Shown: piece by piece, positions 5,662-9,480 of the stretch | Position numbering within the stretch: position 1 is the stretch's first letter | Layout of the letters: the number at the start of each line of letters is the position of its first letter | Assembly: GCA_020860805.1 (NCBI GenBank) | Contig: JAJBTP010000272.1 | Span: forward strand, 1 to 9,480 | Length of the DNA stretch: 9,480 nucleotides | Reading direction: 5' to 3' | From: Tannerellaceae bacterium | Lineage (GTDB): Bacteria > Bacteroidota > Bacteroidia > Bacteroidales > Tannerellaceae | The notes under the pieces: generated by a model | Told to the model about the DNA's origin: nothing | What the model saw: only the letters and a program-made list of their open reading frames with translations | Databases searched by the model: none | Program-made: the position numbers and the translations under genes

Positions 5662-8604
5662 TTATAAAGTCTTCTTTATTTCGATTTCTTCATAGGCTTC
5701 CATAATATCACCTACTTTGATATCGTTATAGTTGGTAATATTCAGACCACATTCGTATCCGAAGGCAACTTCTTTCACGTCTTCTTTATACCGTTTCAGT
5801 GAGCCCAGATCTCCGGAATAAATCACGATACCATCCCGTATAAGACGTATCTTATGATTCCGTTTAATCTTACCTTCTTTAACCATACATCCGGCAACTG
5901 TACCCACTTTAGTGATTTTGAAGACTTCACGAACTTCAACATTCGCTGTAATTTCTTCTTTCACTTCAGGAGCAAGCATACCTTCCATTGCACTCTTTAC
6001 TTCTTCTATGGCATCATAAATGATAGAGTACTGGCGGATTTCCACGCCTTCTTTTTCAGCCTGACGACGGGCGGGTTGTGACGGACGTACCTGGAATCCG
6101 ATAATAATCGCTTCAGATGCTGCTGCCAATACTACATCCGATTCTGAAATCTGTCCTACGGCTTTGTGAATTACATTTACCTGAATTTCTTCTGTAGACA
6201 AACGTATTAAAGAGTCTGACAGGGCTTCCACAGAACCATCCACGTCACCTTTTACAATAACATTCAATTCCTGGAAGTTTCCAACTGCAATACGACGGCC
6301 GATATCGTCCAGCGTAAGCATTTTCTGAGTACGTAACCCCAGTTCACGCTGTAATTGTTCACGACGGGTTGCAATTTCACGGGCTTCCTGATCAGTTTCC
6401 AGTACATTAAAGGTATCACCTGCCTGAGGTGCTCCACTTAAGCCCAGAATCAATACCGGTTCAGAAGGTCCTGCCTTCTCAATCCGCTGGTTACGTTCAT
6501 TAAACATCGCTTTGACACGTCCATAATGAGTTCCTGCCAGTACGATATCCCCCATTTTCAGCGTTCCATTTTCAACCAATACAGTAGAAACATATCCACG
6601 GCCTTTATCCAGCGAAGACTCGATAATAGAACCGGTAGCCCGTAAGGTTGGATTGGCTTTCAAATCCAACAATTCTGCTTCCAGCAATACTTTCTCCAAC
6701 AATTCTTCTACTCCCTGGCCTTTTTTAGCCGAAATTTCCTGACTCTGATATTTACCTCCCCAGTCTTCAACCAGGTAGTTCATATTAGCCAGTTCCTCTT
6801 TAATCTTTTCAGGATTAGCGTGAGGTTTATCTATTTTATTGATTGCAAACACAATAGGAACACCTGCTGCAGAAGCATGGTTGATTGCTTCCACTGTCTG
6901 AGGCATTACATTATCATCAGCAGCTACAATAATAATGGCGATATCGGTTACTTTCGCACCACGTGCACGCATGGCAGTAAATGCTTCGTGACCCGGTGTA
7001 TCCAGAAAGGTAATCCGGCGTCCACTGGCCAACTTTACATTATAGGCTCCGATATGTTGTGTAATACCTCCGGCTTCACCGGCAATTACGTTTGCACTAC
7101 GGATATTATCCAACAAAGAAGTTTTACCATGGTCTACGTGTCCCATCACTGTAACGATAGGTGGACGAGCCATCCAGTCATCTTCATTATCTTCTTCATC
7201 TGTTTTAATAGCTCCCACTACTTCAGCACTTACATATTCGGTTTTAAATCCGAATTCTTCTGCTACAATATTAATAGTTTCCGCATCCAGACGCTGGTTA
7301 ATAGAAACCATAATACCGATACTCATACAGGTTGCAATTACCTGGGTAACCGGTATATTCATCATGTTCGCCAGGTCATTGGCTGTAACGAACTCGGTAA
7401 GCTTCAATACTTTGCTTTCCTGTTCCTCTCTTTCCATGATTTCCTGGTCACGTTTGAAAGCAGCGTCCCGTTTATCACGACGGTATTTCGCACCTTTATT
7501 GTTTTTATTACCTTTATTGGTAAGACGAGCCAGGGTTTCTTTAATTTGCTTCTGTACATCTTCCTCGCTAACTTCAACCTTAACCGGACGTTTCAGGTGA
7601 GGTTTACGATCATTCCGATGATTATTATTGTTGTTATTATTATTCGGACGCTGGTAATTCGTACCTGGTGTATTATTAATATCTACCCGGTCTTTATTAA
7701 TCCGTTTCCGTTTCTTCTTTGCATCATTTGAATCCCCTGGTTTAACCGGTGCATTCGGGTTCGGATTAGGAGTGTTTGTATTAGCAGGCCTTACTCCGTC
7801 CCGTTGAGGACCGCGATTCTGATTATTCTGACCAGGTTTATTTGCATGGAACTTATCCCGTTTATCATCCCGTTCTTTTTTCCGTTCTTCTTTCGTTTTC
7901 TTTTTAGGACGTGTGGACTGGTTTATAGCTGCCAAATCAATTTTACCCGTCACTTTAATTGACGATTCGAATTTCGGTTTATTTAAACGGAAAGGGGTAT
8001 TGTCTTCAGCAGCAGGGGTTGTCTCTTCTGATACTGCTTCTTTTTTTACTTCTGCTACAGGTTCAACCACTTTGGGTTTTATAATAACCTGACTTTTTTC
8101 AGGGGTCTTCACTTCTTCTTTCGGGGTTTCTACAACTTTCTGAACCTGTGGCTTTTCTACAGGTTTTTCTACAACCGGAGTCATCGGTTCATTAACCGGT
8201 TCTGGTTGTGCAACTACAGATTCAGGTTTAACAACTTCCGGTGCTTTTACTTCCGACTGCTGTTCCCGAACTTTATTAATGACAGGTTTATCCAGATTAA
8301 TTTTACCCTTTGTTACAATTTTAGGCTTAAATTCTTCCGGGATAACCGTTTTTATTTCTGAAGTTTTTTCTTCTTTCTTATGATAGTTATTCTCCCTCTT
8401 GCGATCCTGAACAGGACGCTCCTGCCTGGTAGAACGTTCGGGCATATCTTTTCCGAACTCTTTTACGAGCAAAGAATATTGTTCGTCGCTGATCTTCGTA
8501 TTAGGGTTACTTTCGACAGGATGACCATTCTTTTGCAGGAAATCCACAACCGTGATAATCCCTACATTTAAATCTCTTGTGACTTTTATTAATTTAATAG
8601 ACAT
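5662..8604 (-). CDS. infB: translation initiation factor IF-2
   Basis: This 980-residue protein is a GTPase that brings initiator fMet-tRNA to the 30S subunit and promotes 50S joining. Layout: an N-terminal IF2N domain (1-52); a long, poorly ordered linker rich in Lys, Pro, Glu and Asn (about 55-390) with a run of eight Asn (321-328); a second IF2N-like domain (400-455); then the G domain. G motifs: GHVDHGKT (488-495), AGGITQHIG (511-519), DTPGHE (535-540), NKID (589-592), SAK (625-627). Domains II, III and the tRNA-binding C-terminal barrel fill 650-980. Only the linker is long compared with E. coli IF2 (890 residues). ATG 8604..8602 is 24 bases after the nusA stop. No frame lesion is seen over almost 3 kb. 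Confidence 0.99.
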   Translation of the reverse strand: MSIKLIKVTRDLNVGIITVVDFLQKNGHPVESNPNTKISDEQYSLLVKEFGKDMPERSTRQERPVQDRKRENNYHKKEEKTSEIKTVIPEEFKPKIVTKGKINLDKPVINKVREQQSEVKAPEVVKPESVVAQPEPVNEPMTPVVEKPVEKPQVQKVVETPKEEVKTPEKSQVIIKPKVVEPVAEVKKEAVSEETTPAAEDNTPFRLNKPKFESSIKVTGKIDLAAINQSTRPKKKTKEERKKERDDKRDKFHANKPGQNNQNRGPQRDGVRPANTNTPNPNPNAPVKPGDSNDAKKKRKRINKDRVDINNTPGTNYQRPNNNNNNNNHRNDRKPHLKRPVKVEVSEEDVQKQIKETLARLTNKGNKNNKGAKYRRDKRDAAFKRDQEIMEREEQESKVLKLTEFVTANDLANMMNIPVTQVIATCMSIGIMVSINQRLDAETINIVAEEFGFKTEYVSAEVVGAIKTDEEDNEDDWMARPPIVTVMGHVDHGKTSLLDNIRSANVIAGEAGGITQHIGAYNVKLASGRRITFLDTPGHEAFTAMRARGAKVTDIAIIIVAADDNVMPQTVEAINHASAAGVPIVFAINKIDKPHANPEKIKEELANMNYLVEDWGGKYQSQEISAKKGQGVEELLEKVLLEAELLDLKANPTLRATGSIIESSLDKGRGYVSTVLVENGTLKMGDIVLAGTHYGRVKAMFNERNQRIEKAGPSEPVLILGLSGAPQAGDTFNVLETDQEAREIATRREQLQRELGLRTQKMLTLDDIGRRIAVGNFQELNVIVKGDVDGSVEALSDSLIRLSTEEIQVNVIHKAVGQISESDVVLAAASEAIIIGFQVRPSQPARRQAEKEGVEIRQYSIIYDAIEEVKSAMEGMLAPEVKEEITANVEVREVFKITKVGTVAGCMVKEGKIKRNHKIRLIRDGIVIYSGDLGSLKRYKEDVKEVAFGYECGLNITNYNDIKVGDIMEAYEEIEIKKTL
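7621..7644 (-). repeat. short Asn-codon repeat in the infB linker
   Basis: Eight consecutive Asn codons (AAT x3, AAC x2, AAT x3) encode residues 321-328 of IF2, in the disordered linker. The mixed codons make it an interrupted trinucleotide repeat. A length change here would stay in frame and fall in a region of low conservation. Confidence 0.9.
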
Positions 8605-8628
8605 ATTTAACTTTGTCGTAATACAATT

Positions 8629-9480
8629 TTATTCGTTGATTTCATCTTCAAATTCAGCAGACAGGATACTGTATACTTCCTCAACAGTTGTTTCTTCCAA
8701 ATCTGCACGCTCTATAATCTCCTCCCGGGTCAATGCCAACACATTCTTCGCAGTATAACAACCGATATTCTTAAGGGCATCAATTACCCAGCCATCAATT
8801 TCGTCCACGAATTCATCCAGATAAATATCTTCCTCATCTGCTCCGTCGATATCACGGAATACGTCAATTGCATACTCAGTCAGCATACATGCCAATTTAA
8901 TATTTAAACCACCTTTACCGATAGCCAATGACACTTCTTCCGGACGAAGATAAACTTCAGCTTTACGCTCTTCTTCATTAACACGGATAGAAGATATTTT
9001 TGCAGGGCTTAAAGCACGTTGGATGAAAAGAGCCACATTCGATGTATAATTAATGACATCTATATTCTCATTACGCAACTCACGAACAATGCCATGAATA
9101 CGTGAACCCTTCATACCCACACACGCTCCTACCGGATCAATCCGGTCATCATAAGACTCAACGGCTACTTTAGCACGTTCACCCGGAATACGGGCAATAG
9201 CCTTAATCGTTATCAGACCATCATGGATTTCAGGTACTTCAAGTTCAAATAAACGTTGAAGGAAAACCTTATCTGTACGGGAAAGATAAATCTTCGGATT
9301 ATTATTGAAATTATCTACCCGTTGAACAATTGCACGAACAGTTTCACCTTTACGGTAGAAATCATTTGGAATCTGTTCAGTCTTCGGAAGCAGCAACTCA
9401 TTGCCTTCGTCGTCCAATAACAGAATCTCTTTTTCCCACACCTGGTATACATCTGCAGCAACAATTGTTCCTATCTTTTC
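8629..9480 (-). CDS. nusA: transcription termination/antitermination protein NusA, C-terminal part (runs off right edge)
   Basis: The frame is open from the right edge (first full codon 9480..9478) to TAA 8631..8629, giving 283 visible residues. The N-terminal RNA-polymerase-binding domain is outside the window. A GTG at 9441 is an internal Val, not the start, because conserved S1-domain sequence (EKIGTIVAADVYQVWEK) lies before it. Visible order, numbered from the edge: S1 domain (about 1-68), KH1 with VGACVGMKGSRI (117-128), KH2 with AIGKGGLNIKLA (186-197), an acidic hinge (IDGADEEDIYLDEFVDEID, about 211-229), and one helix-hairpin-helix element (ALKNIGCYTAKNVLAL, 235-250). NusA binds RNA polymerase and nascent RNA, modulating pausing, termination and rRNA antitermination. 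The nusA-infB order is widely conserved in bacteria. Confidence 0.98.
   Translation of the reverse strand, partial: EKIGTIVAADVYQVWEKEILLLDDEGNELLLPKTEQIPNDFYRKGETVRAIVQRVDNFNNNPKIYLSRTDKVFLQRLFELEVPEIHDGLITIKAIARIPGERAKVAVESYDDRIDPVGACVGMKGSRIHGIVRELRNENIDVINYTSNVALFIQRALSPAKISSIRVNEEERKAEVYLRPEEVSLAIGKGGLNIKLACMLTEYAIDVFRDIDGADEEDIYLDEFVDEIDGWVIDALKNIGCYTAKNVLALTREEIIERADLEETTVEEVYSILSAEFEDEINE

Noticed and set aside
6820..7731. 303-codon open frame on the plus strand, antisense to infB
   Set aside because: It lies wholly inside infB. Its translation is rich in Cys, His, Phe and Ile with no recognisable domain, as expected from the mirror frame of a Lys/Asn/Glu-rich gene.
1..9480. Mobile element, CRISPR array, tRNA, rRNA or riboswitch
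   Set aside because: I saw no transposase-like frame, regularly spaced direct repeats, cloverleaf-like segment or long structured leader. Intergenic space is almost absent except at 1452-1569, which is explained by the terminator and a possible promoter.

Overview
The window looks like chromosomal DNA from a member of the Bacteroidota, most likely the order Bacteroidales. The evidence is the gene order nusA-infB-cvpA-sufB-sufC-sufD, an IF2 with a long lysine/proline/asparagine-rich N-terminal linker, the lack of clear Shine-Dalgarno sequences before most starts, and a sigma-70 fragment of the short type common in this order. I cannot assign a genus from the sequence alone. All supported genes lie on the minus strand, so transcription runs from the right edge to the left edge.

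Right part (9480 to 1570): a core housekeeping operon. It starts inside nusA (transcription elongation/antitermination factor, N-terminus outside the window), then infB (translation initiation factor IF2), then a CvpA-family membrane protein 6 bases after infB. sufB, sufC and sufD follow, encoding the SufBCD scaffold/ATPase complex for Fe-S cluster assembly. Gaps are between -4 and 24 bases, so one transcript is likely. A strong hairpin followed by seven U residues (1551 to 1497) closes the operon directly after sufD. No cysteine desulfurase (sufS) or sufE is present at that end.

Left part (1451 to 1): a second tightly spaced group. It holds a DUF4197-family lipoprotein, a GNAT acetyltransferase and the N-terminal part of an ECF-type sigma-70 factor that runs off the left edge. 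A Bacteroidetes-type -7 element lies before the DUF4197 gene.

The most notable observation is that three genes (cvpA, the DUF4197 lipoprotein and the GNAT acetyltransferase) each carry a single-base frameshift near the N-terminal end. All the large conserved genes read cleanly. I found no recoding signal at the three sites, so each is either a true pseudogene or a base-calling error. I see no mobile element, CRISPR array, tRNA or rRNA, and no convincing undescribed system. Apart from the frameshifts, this is an ordinary core region.
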